A DNA stretch of 35,270 nucleotides. Source: an uncultured Pseudomonadota bacterium (lineage in GTDB: Bacteria; Pseudomonadota; Alphaproteobacteria; RF32; CAG-239). A program made the translations under genes and the position numbers. The notes beneath the pieces were generated by a model. It was not told where the DNA came from, searched no databases, and saw only the letters and a program-made list of their open reading frames with translations. Within the stretch, counting starts at the first letter, position 1, and every line of letters starts with the position of its first letter. The stretch lies in assembly GCA_949295025.1 (NCBI GenBank), contig CASFJK010000014.1:1-35270 (forward strand), given 5' to 3'. Below are positions 20,703 to 28,623 of the stretch, piece after piece.

Positions 20703-21011
20703 ATGGGTGCATTATTTGAACCTTTTTTATATATTATTGGTTTGATTGTTAGTTTATATTTCAAAATTGTGATTGTTGAAATTGTTTTGCATTGGTTGAT
20801 TCATTTCAAAATTTTGGAAACATCAAACAAATATTCTCAAAAGACAATGGAACTTTTAGAAAAAGCAACACATCCGATTTATGATAAAATTAAAGAAAAA
20901 TTTCCGGCTGTGGTTGTCAGCAACTTTGACTTTTCTCCGTTCGTTTTATTGTTGATTTTGCTGTTCATCAGTCGTTTAGTCTTTGTAATGTCTCAGTTTT
21001 TACTTTCTTAA
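20703..21011 (+). CDS. YggT-family membrane protein
   Basis: The 102-residue protein has two membrane helices (about residues 6-33 and 80-100). The family pattern is present: an early helix ending VLHWLIHFKILETSNKYSQ, then ATHPIYDKIKEKFP, then FDFSPFVLLLILLFISRL. The role of YggT proteins is poorly defined; they have been linked to osmotic or cell-division functions. The gene lies directly before the DUF167 gene and folD, a common alphaproteobacterial arrangement. AAGGAG overlaps the stop codon of the preceding gene and sets the start. Confidence 0.9.
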   Translation: MGALFEPFLYIIGLIVSLYFKIVIVEIVLHWLIHFKILETSNKYSQKTMELLEKATHPIYDKIKEKFPAVVVSNFDFSPFVLLLILLFISRLVFVMSQFLLS

Positions 21012-21028
21012 TAGCTTAAGGAAAAACT

Positions 21029-21340
21029 GTGTTCTATGATAGAGTCGAACAAGGAGTGCTTTTAAGAGTTAGGTTAACGCCTAATTCTTCTTCTTGTTCT
21101 ATAAAGGGCATTTTTACTGATGCTCAAGGAAATGAATATTTAAAAATCAACGTGGTTAGTGTTCCAGAAAAAGGAAAAGCAAATCAGGAGTTGCAGAACT
21201 TTTTGGCGAAAAAACTTGGTTTGGCCAAAAGCCAAGTCGAGATCGTTTTTGGAGAAACTGATCGTTATAAGAAAATTTTGCTTTCTGAAATGTCGGATCA
21301 AGTTATACTGTTGTTGCAAAAGTGGGCTGAAGAGGAGTAA
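21029..21340 (+). CDS. DUF167 (YggU-like) small protein
   Basis: The 103-residue protein matches DUF167: VRLTPNSSSCSIKGIF, then YLKINVVSVPEKGKANQELQNFLAKKLG, then VEIVFGETDRYKKILL. The start is a GTG at 21029 with AAGGA about 6 bases upstream. It overlaps nothing and is followed after 2 bases by folD. The family has known structures but no settled function. Its steady pairing with YggT is seen in many Proteobacteria. Confidence 0.9.
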   Translation: MFYDRVEQGVLLRVRLTPNSSSCSIKGIFTDAQGNEYLKINVVSVPEKGKANQELQNFLAKKLGLAKSQVEIVFGETDRYKKILLSEMSDQVILLLQKWAEEE

Positions 21341-21342
21341 AG

Positions 21343-22197
21343 ATGGCAGAGGCTCAAATTATTGACGGAAAGGCTTTGGCTTTAACTATAAGAACGGAAT
21401 TGTCTAAAAAGGTTGCGGCTATTCCTCTAAAACCGAATTTGGCCGTTGTTTTGGTGGGTAATGATGAAGCCAGCCTCATTTATGATCGAAATAAGCAAAA
21501 AGCAGCACAAGCTATGGGCATGGATTGTGAAATATATCATTTGCCGGAAAATGTTGCAGAATATGAATTATTAGAGCTTATATCTCAGTTGAATAATGAT
21601 ACTAGAGTTAATGGTGTTTTGGTTCAACTGCCATTACCCAAGCATATCAATACTCAAAATGTGTTGATGCAAATTAATCCTGAAAAAGATGTAGATGGTT
21701 TTAATCCGTATAATGTAGGCCTGTTGCAGGCTAATTCTCCAAAGGCTATGGTGCCTGCTACACCGAAAGGTGTTCTATATATCTTGAAACACTTTTGTTC
21801 TGATTTGTCTGGAAAATACGCTGTTATTATCGGTCGTTCAAATATTGTCGGAAAGCCTATGGCTGCTTTGTTGTTGAACCAAAATTGCACGGTGACGATT
21901 GTTCATTCAAAAACACAAAATATAGAAAAAATTGTTCAGCAAGCCGATATTGTAATCGCAGCCTGTGGAAAGCCTCAAGTTGTTAAAGCAGATTGGATTA
22001 AAGATGGGGCTTTTGTTATTGATGTCGGAATTAATCGTGTGGATGGAAAAATTTATGGCGATGTCGATTTTGAAAATGTTTGCAAAAAAGCATCTTATAT
22101 TACGCCGGTTCCAGGAGGTGTGGGGCCAATGACCATTGCCATGCTTTTGGAAAATACTTTTGATGCTTTTATCAGACAAAATCATCTTGATGTTTAA
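21343..22197 (+). CDS. folD: Methylenetetrahydrofolate dehydrogenase/cyclohydrolase
   Basis: The 284-residue bifunctional enzyme interconverts 5,10-methylene-THF and 10-formyl-THF, supplying one-carbon units for purines and fMet-tRNA. The catalytic Y47-x3-K51 (IYDRNKQKAA) is present, as are VQLPLPKH, KDVDGFNP with D118, the nucleotide-binding GRSNIVGKPMA, and PGGVGPMT near the C-terminus. The length is normal. GAGGAG overlaps the end of the DUF167 gene and gives a tightly coupled start. Confidence 0.97.
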   Translation: MAEAQIIDGKALALTIRTELSKKVAAIPLKPNLAVVLVGNDEASLIYDRNKQKAAQAMGMDCEIYHLPENVAEYELLELISQLNNDTRVNGVLVQLPLPKHINTQNVLMQINPEKDVDGFNPYNVGLLQANSPKAMVPATPKGVLYILKHFCSDLSGKYAVIIGRSNIVGKPMAALLLNQNCTVTIVHSKTQNIEKIVQQADIVIAACGKPQVVKADWIKDGAFVIDVGINRVDGKIYGDVDFENVCKKASYITPVPGGVGPMTIAMLLENTFDAFIRQNHLDV

Positions 22198-22213
22198 TGT
22201 GAAGGAAAAAAAT

Positions 22214-22831
22214 ATGGTTTTAGTTTCTCGTGTTTTGGGTTTTAGTCGTGGCTGTATTCAAAAATGCTATGATTATATGCTTGATTTAGCTTCGCGCCCA
22301 ACGGCTCTCTATTTTTTATTTGCGGTTTCTTTTATTGAAAGTTCATTCTTTCCTATTCCGCCAGATGTTATGTTGATTCCAATGGTTTTGGCAACCCCGC
22401 AAAAAGCATGGAAAATTGCAGGAGTGGCTACGGCAGCAAGTGTCTTGGGTGGATATTTTGGTTATGCAATAGGTGTCTTTTTATTTGATACGGTTGCTAT
22501 GCCTTTGTTGAATTTTTATGGCTATGGACATGAATTTGACGTTTTTAGCGGATATTATCATGAATGGGGTGCCTGGATTGTGTTTGGCGCAGGTTTTACG
22601 CCTTTCCCGTATAAAGTGATTACAATTGCCAGCGGCGTTGTTCATTTGGATTTGATTGTCTTTACAATTGCTTCTGTATTGGCGCGTGGCGGACGCTTTT
22701 TCCTTGTGGCATGGTTGCTTAAAAAATATGGCGAACCAATGAAAGTATTTATTGAAAAAAACTTGGGTATGCTGGCCGTATTGTTTTTTGTTTTGCTTAT
22801 CGGAAGTTTTGCTTTGATTAAATATATCTAG
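22214..22831 (+). CDS. DedA/YqaA-family (SNARE-associated/VTT) membrane protein
   Basis: I start the protein at the ATG at 22214 (205 residues), 7 bases after AAGGA; a longer open frame to 22136 overlaps folD and lacks this signal. The YqaA/DedA pattern is clear: FIESSFFPIPPDVMLIPMVL, a glycine-rich helix (LGGYFGYAIGVFLFD), GAGFTPFPYKVITIASGVVH and an arginine-containing helix ARGGRFFLVAWLLKKYG. The proteins are inner-membrane, with re-entrant loops, and are linked to lipid or undecaprenyl-phosphate flipping in the wider DedA family; a substrate for this one is not known. It is the last gene of the operon, followed by a terminator. Confidence 0.9.
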   Translation: MVLVSRVLGFSRGCIQKCYDYMLDLASRPTALYFLFAVSFIESSFFPIPPDVMLIPMVLATPQKAWKIAGVATAASVLGGYFGYAIGVFLFDTVAMPLLNFYGYGHEFDVFSGYYHEWGAWIVFGAGFTPFPYKVITIASGVVHLDLIVFTIASVLARGGRFFLVAWLLKKYGEPMKVFIEKNLGMLAVLFFVLLIGSFALIKYI

Positions 22832-22846
22832 ACATCTTTATGAAGA

Positions 22847-22880
22847 AAAACCCGTTTGATTATTCAAACGGGTTTTTTTT
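22847..22880. terminator. Bidirectional terminator between yqaA-type gene and infA
   Basis: A perfect 13-base stem, AAAACCCGTTTGA (22847-22859) with TCAAACGGGTTTT (22864-22876), has a 4-base loop and a T-run. The last bases overlap the stop codon of infA on the other strand (22879). Confidence 0.9.
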
Positions 22881-23103
22881 ATTGGTCTTTGTGACGGAAA
22901 GTAATGCGTCCTTTGGTTAAATCGTATGGGGTCATTTCAATATCGACTTTATCGCCGACCATGACGCGAATACGAAACTTACGCATTTTACCGGCTGTGT
23001 GTGCCAAAATTTCAACACCATTTTCTAATTTAACACGAAACATGGCATTAGGCAGTTTTTCTATCACTTCTCCGGTTAATTCCAAGAGTTCTTCTTTACT
23101 CAT
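22879..23103 (-). CDS. infA: Translation initiation factor IF-1
   Basis: The 74-residue S1-like OB-fold protein binds the 30S A site during initiation. The sequence is canonical: [59 protein letters not shown]. The AAGGA before the ATG is about 10 bases away. It has its own likely promoter at 23142-23170 and shares a bidirectional terminator with the yqaA-type gene. The maf and rne genes often found after infA in Alphaproteobacteria are not here. Confidence 0.98.
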   Translation of the reverse strand: MSKEELLELTGEVIEKLPNAMFRVKLENGVEILAHTAGKMRKFRIRVMVGDKVDIEMTPYDLTKGRITFRHKDQ

Positions 23104-23141
23104 ACATGAAATCCTTTATTTTTTTTGGGGTTGTTGCTTCT

Positions 23142-23170
23142 TATATATCTCTATATTTTTATTTTTGCAA
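23142..23170 (-). promoter_or_regulatory. infA: Promoter of infA
   Basis: On the minus strand, TTGCAA (23165-23170) and TATATA (23142-23147) are spaced by 17 bases. They lie 38 bases upstream of the infA start and just outside the stop codon of the histidine kinase gene. The TTGCAA -35 recurs in the rpoB promoter. Confidence 0.5.
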
Positions 23171-23172
23171 TG

Positions 23173-24810
23173 TTATTTTTTATTTTTTATCGGAAAGCTT
23201 AAATAAAAGCAGGTTCCAATGCCCAACTCACTTTCAACACTAATATGTCCTTTGTGTTTTTCTATGATTGATTTTACAATGGCTAAACCTAGTCCTGTAC
23301 CACCTATGTTTCCTTCTTTTCCGTCAGAGTAGAAAGGTTCAAATATGTGTGGTAAAACGTCTTTAGCAATGCCGCAACCATTATCTTTAATCGCAATCAT
23401 TTTATTCTTTTTGTTTTTATTTATGGATATTACAATTTCTCCATTGTCTTTTCCGGCCTTGATGGCATTTAGGATAAGATTAATTATCATCATTTTGAAG
23501 TCGTTTTCATTGCCGATGATGCTAAGGTTTTTATCCCCTTCTATTTTGATATTAATACCATGGCTTTTAGCCTCATAGTCAACAAGAGAGACAACAGATT
23601 TGATATTATTATAACAATTGATTTCTTGATTTTCATCGGTTGTAATGCGCGACAATTTTAACAAACGTTCCGGAACATCAATACTTTCAATGATTTGTTG
23701 CAAAACAAGTTGAAGCAGTTTTTCTTGCTCTTTTGATAAGTCATTCTGCTCAACCAATCTTTCAATAATCATTCTGATGGCTCCAAGATGGTTCTTCATT
23801 TCATGAGCTACAGAGGTTGCCATAAAACCAAGAGATGATAATTTTTGTTGATGAGAAAATTTGATATCATCACTTAAATCGCGAATGACTTCAATTATCA
23901 TGGTTTGATTTTTTATTTTTAACGGAGCTGCGTTGATATATAAATGTTTGTTAGGGTTATGTGCAAATTGTTGAATGACATGAATATGTTTTTTGCCATT
24001 TTCACAAATTTCTTTTAACGGACAATTGGTTATATTGGTGTTGCAAGGTAAGTTTCGGTTTTGCGCAGCTTCAAAACATTTTAGTTTTTTATCTTTGGTA
24101 CCAACTTGTTTATAATAGGCTTTATTGGCAATGATAATATTATGGTTTTTATCAATAACACGCAATCCATCAGGGATACCATCAATAATCTTTTGAAGAA
24201 AGTTTTCTGTTTCTTTAATTTCTTGGATACTTGCCTCTAGATTATTTAACATGTTGTTGAAAGTATCAATTAAAATGTCTGTTTCATCAAGGAAAAAACG
24301 TTGCTTTTTGAGAATGGCACGTTGACTTAAATCGCCAGAAGTAACGTTTTGGCTAACATCCGCTAAAATTTGTAGCGGAGTTACAACCCAACGCTTTAGC
24401 AAAAACCAGAGGAGCAAAAGCGCTAAAAAAATCAAGACTGAACTTGCGCCGACAATTTTTATTCCGCCTATGATTGATGCATAACGGTCTTCATAATTCT
24501 TTTGAAGTTGAAGAATACGTTTTTTCTCGTGAGAAATTGTTGTTTCAAGGTTATCTGATGTTTGGAATGATAATGGTTGTGATACTTTTAGTTGCGGGTA
24601 AAAATCAGAGATTTTTTTTAATTCTTTCCGCATTAAGTTGTTTTCATACAATAAATTTACATATTGCTGGTTTCTGCTGATGTTATTTTTTAGTTCATCT
24701 TGAAATCGAAGACCGTATGTTAGGTAGAATGAATATAAAAAAATCAACGCAGTTATTATAAAAAATATGACAATAGAATATATAAATTTTTTATTGAGGC
24801 TAACAAACAT
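23173..24810 (-). CDS. Orphan membrane sensor histidine kinase with cysteine-containing PAS domain
   Basis: The 545-residue protein has TM1 (about 9-31), a periplasmic loop (about 35-115), TM2 (about 118-138), HAMP (about 140-195), PAS (about 205-310), HisKA and HATPase. The phosphoacceptor is H336 (SVAHEMKNHLGAIR). The N box is LILNAIKA, and the G boxes are DNGCGIA and GGTGLGLAIVKSIIEKH. The PAS domain holds C245, C256, C263 and C269 in C-x10-C-x6-C-x5-C spacing, recalling cysteine-containing PAS domains in other kinases and suggesting metal or redox sensing, which is unproven. The start is the ATG at 24810 with AAAGGAG upstream; a TTG one codon earlier is unlikely. No response regulator gene is adjacent, so its partner is encoded elsewhere. 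Confidence 0.93.
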   Translation of the reverse strand: MFVSLNKKFIYSIVIFFIITALIFLYSFYLTYGLRFQDELKNNISRNQQYVNLLYENNLMRKELKKISDFYPQLKVSQPLSFQTSDNLETTISHEKKRILQLQKNYEDRYASIIGGIKIVGASSVLIFLALLLLWFLLKRWVVTPLQILADVSQNVTSGDLSQRAILKKQRFFLDETDILIDTFNNMLNNLEASIQEIKETENFLQKIIDGIPDGLRVIDKNHNIIIANKAYYKQVGTKDKKLKCFEAAQNRNLPCNTNITNCPLKEICENGKKHIHVIQQFAHNPNKHLYINAAPLKIKNQTMIIEVIRDLSDDIKFSHQQKLSSLGFMATSVAHEMKNHLGAIRMIIERLVEQNDLSKEQEKLLQLVLQQIIESIDVPERLLKLSRITTDENQEINCYNNIKSVVSLVDYEAKSHGINIKIEGDKNLSIIGNENDFKMMIINLILNAIKAGKDNGEIVISINKNKKNKMIAIKDNGCGIAKDVLPHIFEPFYSDGKEGNIGGTGLGLAIVKSIIEKHKGHISVESELGIGTCFYLSFPIKNKK

Positions 24811-24876
24811 CAAAATCTCCTTTGCTTCTTTATTTTTAATAAAGCAAATTTTAGTTAAAATTTAATAAAATATATT

Positions 24877-24882
24877 TATAAT
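24877..24882 (+). promoter_or_regulatory. Possible -10 element for the DUF1150 gene
   Basis: A perfect TATAAT lies 33 bases upstream of the start codon, but the -35 position holds only a weak match (GTTAAA, 24854-24859). The surrounding DNA is very AT-rich, so a chance match is quite possible. Confidence 0.3.
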
Positions 24883-24915
24883 GTGGCTGTTATGTAAAAG
24901 GGGGAATTTTAAATA

Positions 24916-25134
24916 ATGAAAAAAAGACTAGGCAATGTTGATGATCTGGTTTTAAATGAATTTGGTTTTTGGAATGATGAAAATGTTGCTTTTATCAAAC
25001 CGGCTATTGAAAATGGCAAACAGATGTGGTCAATTTACGCCGCAGACGGAGAAAAAATAGCTGTTACGGATGACCGAGAATTTGCTTTTATTGTTGCCAA
25101 ACAGAATGATTTGAAACCACAATTGGTACAATAA
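24916..25134 (+). CDS. DUF1150 family protein
   Basis: The 72-residue protein carries the family pattern: NVAFIKPAIENGKQMWSIYA, then ADGEKIAVTDDREFAFIVAK, then QNDLKPQLV. DUF1150 is confined mainly to Alphaproteobacteria and is often found near small heat-shock proteins or ptsN. Here it converges with ptsN. No function is established. The start codon is preceded by a GGGGG run about 12-15 bases away, which is longer than usual spacing. A terminator follows directly. Confidence 0.85.
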   Translation: MKKRLGNVDDLVLNEFGFWNDENVAFIKPAIENGKQMWSIYAADGEKIAVTDDREFAFIVAKQNDLKPQLVQ

Positions 25135-25165
25135 AAAAACACCTTCGAAAAGAAGGTGTTTTTTT
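25133..25165. terminator. Bidirectional terminator between DUF1150 gene and ptsN
   Basis: A perfect 14-base stem, AAAAAAACACCTTC (25133-25146) with GAAGGTGTTTTTTT (25152-25165), has a GAAAA loop. The A and T runs allow termination from both convergent genes; it ends 18 bases before the ptsN stop. Confidence 0.9.
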
Positions 25166-25182
25166 ATTGTTATTGAATTTTT

Positions 25183-25635
25183 CTACTCGTTATTATTCAA
25201 AAGGGCGTAGATTTCCTGTGTGGAGGAAATTTGACGAAGTTTGTTACGTGTAGAATCTTCTTTAAGAAATCGAGATGCCTGAGCCAAAGCTGTTAAATGG
25301 TCAGCACCGTTTCCTTCCGGAGAAAGAAGCATGAATACTAAATCTACGGGTTTTCCATCTATAGCTTCAAAGTCAACAGGTGAATTCAAGCGGGCGAAAA
25401 AGCCATAAACTTTATCCAAGCCTTCAAAGCGACCATGAGGTAAAGCTGTACCTTCTCCAAAGCCGGTAGAACCAAGATTTTCTCTTTCCATAATGGTATC
25501 AAAAATAGTGCGTTCATTTAAACCGGTGATTTCTGCAGCTTTGTTGGATAAATCTTGCAAAAGTTGTCTTTTGCTGTTGGATTTTAAACCCATACAAATG
25601 CTTTTCTCAGACATTATTTCTGAAAGTTTCATCAT
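25183..25635 (-). CDS. ptsN: PTS IIA-like nitrogen-regulatory protein
   Basis: The 150-residue EIIA(Ntr) protein is phosphorylated on His67 (GFGEGTALPHGRF) by the PTS-Ntr phosphorelay, and regulates potassium, nitrogen and stress functions. Further family features are FFARLNSPVDFEAIDGKPVD and LVFMLLSPE. There are two adjacent ATG codons at the start; the first has AAGG 6 bases away. It is the last gene of the kdsD-lptCAB-rpoN-hpf-ptsN cluster and lies 26 bases after hpf. The ptsP and ptsO (NPr) genes that would phosphorylate it are not in the window. Confidence 0.97.
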   Translation of the reverse strand: MMKLSEIMSEKSICMGLKSNSKRQLLQDLSNKAAEITGLNERTIFDTIMERENLGSTGFGEGTALPHGRFEGLDKVYGFFARLNSPVDFEAIDGKPVDLVFMLLSPEGNGADHLTALAQASRFLKEDSTRNKLRQISSTQEIYALLNNNE

Positions 25636-25661
25636 AGGTGCCTTTTATTGTTAATACGAGA

Positions 25662-26231
25662 TTATGCTTTCGGTTCAACCCAGCCGATGTTGCCATCTTT
25701 GCGGCGATATACCATGCTGATATGACCATTGGCACTGTTTTTGAACATGATGGCACATTCATCAGCCAAGTCCATACGCATTACAGCTTCACTTACAGTG
25801 CAAACCGGAATGTTTGCTTCTGTTTCAGCAATAGTGATGGGTGCATCTTCATTGATGTCCATTTCTTCTTCGGTTTCAATCAATGGGAAGATTGCTTGAT
25901 TGGCAATTTCTGCTTCATCCAAACCAGCTTTGCCTTTGTGGTCGTTCAATTTGTTTTTGTGACGACGCAAACGGGTTGCAATGTGTTGGTTTGCAGAATC
26001 AAAAGCAGAGTAAGGATCGGCGCAACTTTCGCTGGTGCCTTTCAAGACAATGTTTTTAGCAGGATGTACGGTTACTTCAGCTTTGAACTCTTCGCCTTCT
26101 TTAGAAAAAGCAACTGTTGCGCTGATAGGAGCGTTGAAATATTTGTTAACGGAATTCATTACGCCTTCTTCAACATGTTTGTGAAGTTTGTCGCCAATGT
26201 CAACTTGTTTTCCTGTTATTTCAATTTTCAT
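25662..26231 (-). CDS. hpf: Ribosome hibernation-promoting factor (long form)
   Basis: The 189-residue protein has the N-terminal RaiA/HPF fold (about 1-105, MKIEITGKQVDIGDKLHKHV) and the extra C-terminal domain of the long form (about 130-187, AVMRMDLADECAIMFKNSAN, ISMVYRRKDGNIGWVEP). Long HPF binds the 30S subunit and pairs 70S ribosomes into 100S dimers in stationary phase. AAGGA lies 8 bases before the ATG. It has a good candidate promoter in the 128-base gap after rpoN, so it can be expressed independently of the upstream cluster. Confidence 0.95.
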   Translation of the reverse strand: MKIEITGKQVDIGDKLHKHVEEGVMNSVNKYFNAPISATVAFSKEGEEFKAEVTVHPAKNIVLKGTSESCADPYSAFDSANQHIATRLRRHKNKLNDHKGKAGLDEAEIANQAIFPLIETEEEMDINEDAPITIAETEANIPVCTVSEAVMRMDLADECAIMFKNSANGHISMVYRRKDGNIGWVEPKA

Positions 26232-26276
26232 AATCTATATCCTTACAAAATATATTAAAAAAACATCTACCTATAT

Positions 26277-26305
26277 AATATAGTCTTTTTTAGGCAGAAT
26301 AGCAA
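26277..26305 (-). promoter_or_regulatory. Candidate promoter of hpf-ptsN
   Basis: On the minus strand, TTGCTA (26300-26305) and TATATT (26277-26282) are spaced by 17 bases, 46 bases from the hpf start. A second possible pair, TTGACT (26340-26345) with TAATTA (26317-26322), is also spaced by 17. Neither resembles a sigma-54 -24/-12 element, although rpoN is the upstream gene. Confidence 0.45.
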
Positions 26306-26359
26306 ATGTAAGTTTGTAATTAACCCCAATCTTAATAAAAGTCAATAAAAACTTATTTT

Positions 26360-27841
26360 TCAAAGGTTGCGTTTTTCTCGTTTCCTTTGTGCAGATGAAC
26401 CAATGCCTAAAGCTTCTCTGTATTTTGCAATGGTGCGGCGAGCTACTTTTTTTCCCTCTTTTGCAAAGAGCTCAGATAATTCTTCATCAGAAAGAATATG
26501 TTCGGCACTTTCTTCCATAATCCATTGTTTTAGTTTGTGTTTGATGCTCAAAACAGAAGTTTGTTCATCCCCGATATAGCTGCCGGCAGCGTTAGAGAAA
26601 AAGTATTTTAATTCAAAAATACCGAGAGGTGTGTGCATATATTTGCCATTGCTGATGCGGCTTACAGTACTTTCATGCATTTCTGTTTTTTCTGCCACAT
26701 CTTTTAATGCCATGGGTTTTATATATTCAATTCCTTTTTCAAAAAAGTCATATTGATATTTGACAATTTCTTCACAGACTTTGAGGATATTGACGGCACG
26801 TTGATGCAATGATTTGATTAAAAAATTGGCAGAACTTAAATTTTCTTTCAGGTATCTTTTGGTGTTTTTATCGCAACTTTTTATTTCGCTATAATAATGC
26901 TGGTTTATGAGTAGGCGAGGTAAAGATGCGTTGTTTAGTTCTACATGATAAAGACCATATTTATCTCTTTTTACAAAAACATCAGGGATGATATTGGTGG
27001 CTGTTTCGCAATTATAATCTGCTGTCGGTTTGGGATTTAAGCTTTTTATTAAAGAGATATAATGGGACAACTCTTCATCATCGCATTGGCAGATTTTTTT
27101 TAGATCTTTAAGCCGACGTTCACCAAGAAGCGGCAAGTTTTCAAGCAGAGTTATAATTTTTTTGTCTTCGATGCCTTTTTCTTTAATTTGCAGACTAAGG
27201 CATTCAGCTAAATTTTGAGCAAAGATTCCACTGGGTTCAAATTTTTTGAGATTGTTAAGAACTGTTTCTACATGTTTTTCAGAAATTTTTAACTGCGAAG
27301 AAATTTGTTTTATGTCTCCGCGAAAATATCCGGCATCATCTAAATATTCACATAATCTGCTGGCAATAAATTTGTCTTTGGTGTTGGTAAAATTGAGCCC
27401 GATTTGTTGACTGAGAAGTTCGTATAAAGAAGGTTTTTCAGCTAGTCTTTTTTCAAAAAAATCAAAGTCTTTATCGTCGTTATTCCCTTTGTTGCGATTG
27501 GTGATGTTCCAATCATAATCATTGTCCAGACCATTATACCCCTCATTGTCTGAACCATAATCGTCAAAGCGGTCAGATATATCAAAATCGGGGCTAAAAT
27601 CTTCTTCCGTCAGAGAGGGGACTTCTTCATTGTCATAATCATCAATGGTTTTAGGTAGTTCGGCATCCTCGCCGGAAGAAATATCTTCTTTTTGCAGAAG
27701 AGGATTAGTCATTATCTCTTCTTCAATCAATTCACTTAATTCTAAATTAGACATCTGCAACAGGTTAATAGCTTGTCGCAGTTGTGGCGTCATGAGTAAT
27801 GATTGAGATTGCTTAAGTTCAAGCTTGGGTGTAATCGCCAC
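26360..27841 (-). CDS. rpoN: RNA polymerase sigma-54 factor
   Basis: The 493-residue protein directs polymerase to -24/-12 promoters. Region I is seen in LELKQSQSLLMTPQLRQAIN and the helix that follows (about 7-45). A long acidic region II spans about 50-130. The core-binding region follows, then the HTH region (about 380-400), and the RpoN box ARRTIAKYRE at about 467-476. The start codon is GTG with GGAGGG 7 bases upstream, 18 bases after lptB. The C-terminal tail is basic. Any sigma-54 activator protein would have to be encoded elsewhere. Confidence 0.97.
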   Translation of the reverse strand: MAITPKLELKQSQSLLMTPQLRQAINLLQMSNLELSELIEEEIMTNPLLQKEDISSGEDAELPKTIDDYDNEEVPSLTEEDFSPDFDISDRFDDYGSDNEGYNGLDNDYDWNITNRNKGNNDDKDFDFFEKRLAEKPSLYELLSQQIGLNFTNTKDKFIASRLCEYLDDAGYFRGDIKQISSQLKISEKHVETVLNNLKKFEPSGIFAQNLAECLSLQIKEKGIEDKKIITLLENLPLLGERRLKDLKKICQCDDEELSHYISLIKSLNPKPTADYNCETATNIIPDVFVKRDKYGLYHVELNNASLPRLLINQHYYSEIKSCDKNTKRYLKENLSSANFLIKSLHQRAVNILKVCEEIVKYQYDFFEKGIEYIKPMALKDVAEKTEMHESTVSRISNGKYMHTPLGIFELKYFFSNAAGSYIGDEQTSVLSIKHKLKQWIMEESAEHILSDEELSELFAKEGKKVARRTIAKYREALGIGSSAQRKREKRNL

Positions 27842-27859
27842 TGATTAACCCTCCGTTTT

Positions 27860-28606
27860 TTACATTGAGAAATTGTCGCCGAGATAAACTTTTCTTACTT
27901 CTGCATTGTTAACGATTTCATCTGGAGTTCCTTCCATCAAAACCGTTCCTCCATGCAAAATATAAGCGCGGTCGGTAATATCTAATGTTTCGCGAACGTT
28001 ATGGTCGGTGATCAAAACGCCTAAACCGCGGTGCTTTAATTGAGAAACCAAATTTCTGATTTCTCCAACGGCAATCGGGTCAATACCGGCTAAAGGCTCA
28101 TCTAACAAAATAAAATGAGGTTGGCTGGCTAAAGCACGTGCAATTTCCAGACGGCGTCTTTCACCGCCAGATAAAGCAATTGCTGGTGATTTTCTTAAGT
28201 GTGCAATGGAAAATTCAGACAAAAGTTCTTCCAGCATATTTTCTCTTTGGCTTTCGTCATCTATTACAATTTCTAAAATTGATTTGATGTTGTCTTCCAC
28301 ACTTAAAGAGCGGAAGATGGATGCTTCTTGCGGCAGATAACCAATCCCCATGCGAGCACGACGATACATCGGCAAATTGGTGATGTCTTGTCCGTCAATA
28401 TGCACATCTCCGTAGTCTGGAGTAATTAAGCCTGTAACACAATAAAAACAGGTGGTTTTACCGGCACCATTAGGACCTAATAAACCAACAGCTTCACCGC
28501 GTTTGATGTTTAAGGAAACATTACGTAACACAGGGCGGTTTTTATATTTTTTGCCGATGTTAAAAACTTCTAATTTTGAAACAGGTGCAGATGAAGGTGT
28601 TGTCAT
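27860..28606 (-). CDS. lptB: LPS export ABC transporter ATPase
   Basis: The 248-residue ATPase powers LPS extraction from the inner membrane with LptF, LptG and LptC. Walker A is GPNGAGKTT (44-52), the signature is LSGGERRRLEIARALA, and Walker B is HFILLDEPLAGIDP, followed by the switch-histidine region VLITDHNVRETL. The start ATG has AAGGA 9 bases upstream. It lies between lptA and rpoN, the usual alphaproteobacterial and gammaproteobacterial order. The lptF and lptG genes are elsewhere. Confidence 0.97.
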   Translation of the reverse strand: MTTPSSAPVSKLEVFNIGKKYKNRPVLRNVSLNIKRGEAVGLLGPNGAGKTTCFYCVTGLITPDYGDVHIDGQDITNLPMYRRARMGIGYLPQEASIFRSLSVEDNIKSILEIVIDDESQRENMLEELLSEFSIAHLRKSPAIALSGGERRRLEIARALASQPHFILLDEPLAGIDPIAVGEIRNLVSQLKHRGLGVLITDHNVRETLDITDRAYILHGGTVLMEGTPDEIVNNAEVRKVYLGDNFSM

Positions 28607-28623
28607 AAAGATTTTCCTTATTT

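Noticed and set aside
25638-26258. Open frame of 206 codons antisense to hpf
   Set aside because: The opposite strand encodes a clear long HPF; the antisense frame is Phe/Cys-rich without any domain.
26232-26359. A sigma-54 promoter between rpoN and hpf
   Set aside because: No GG-N10-GC type -24/-12 element could be found on the minus strand; ordinary -35/-10 pairs explain the gap better.
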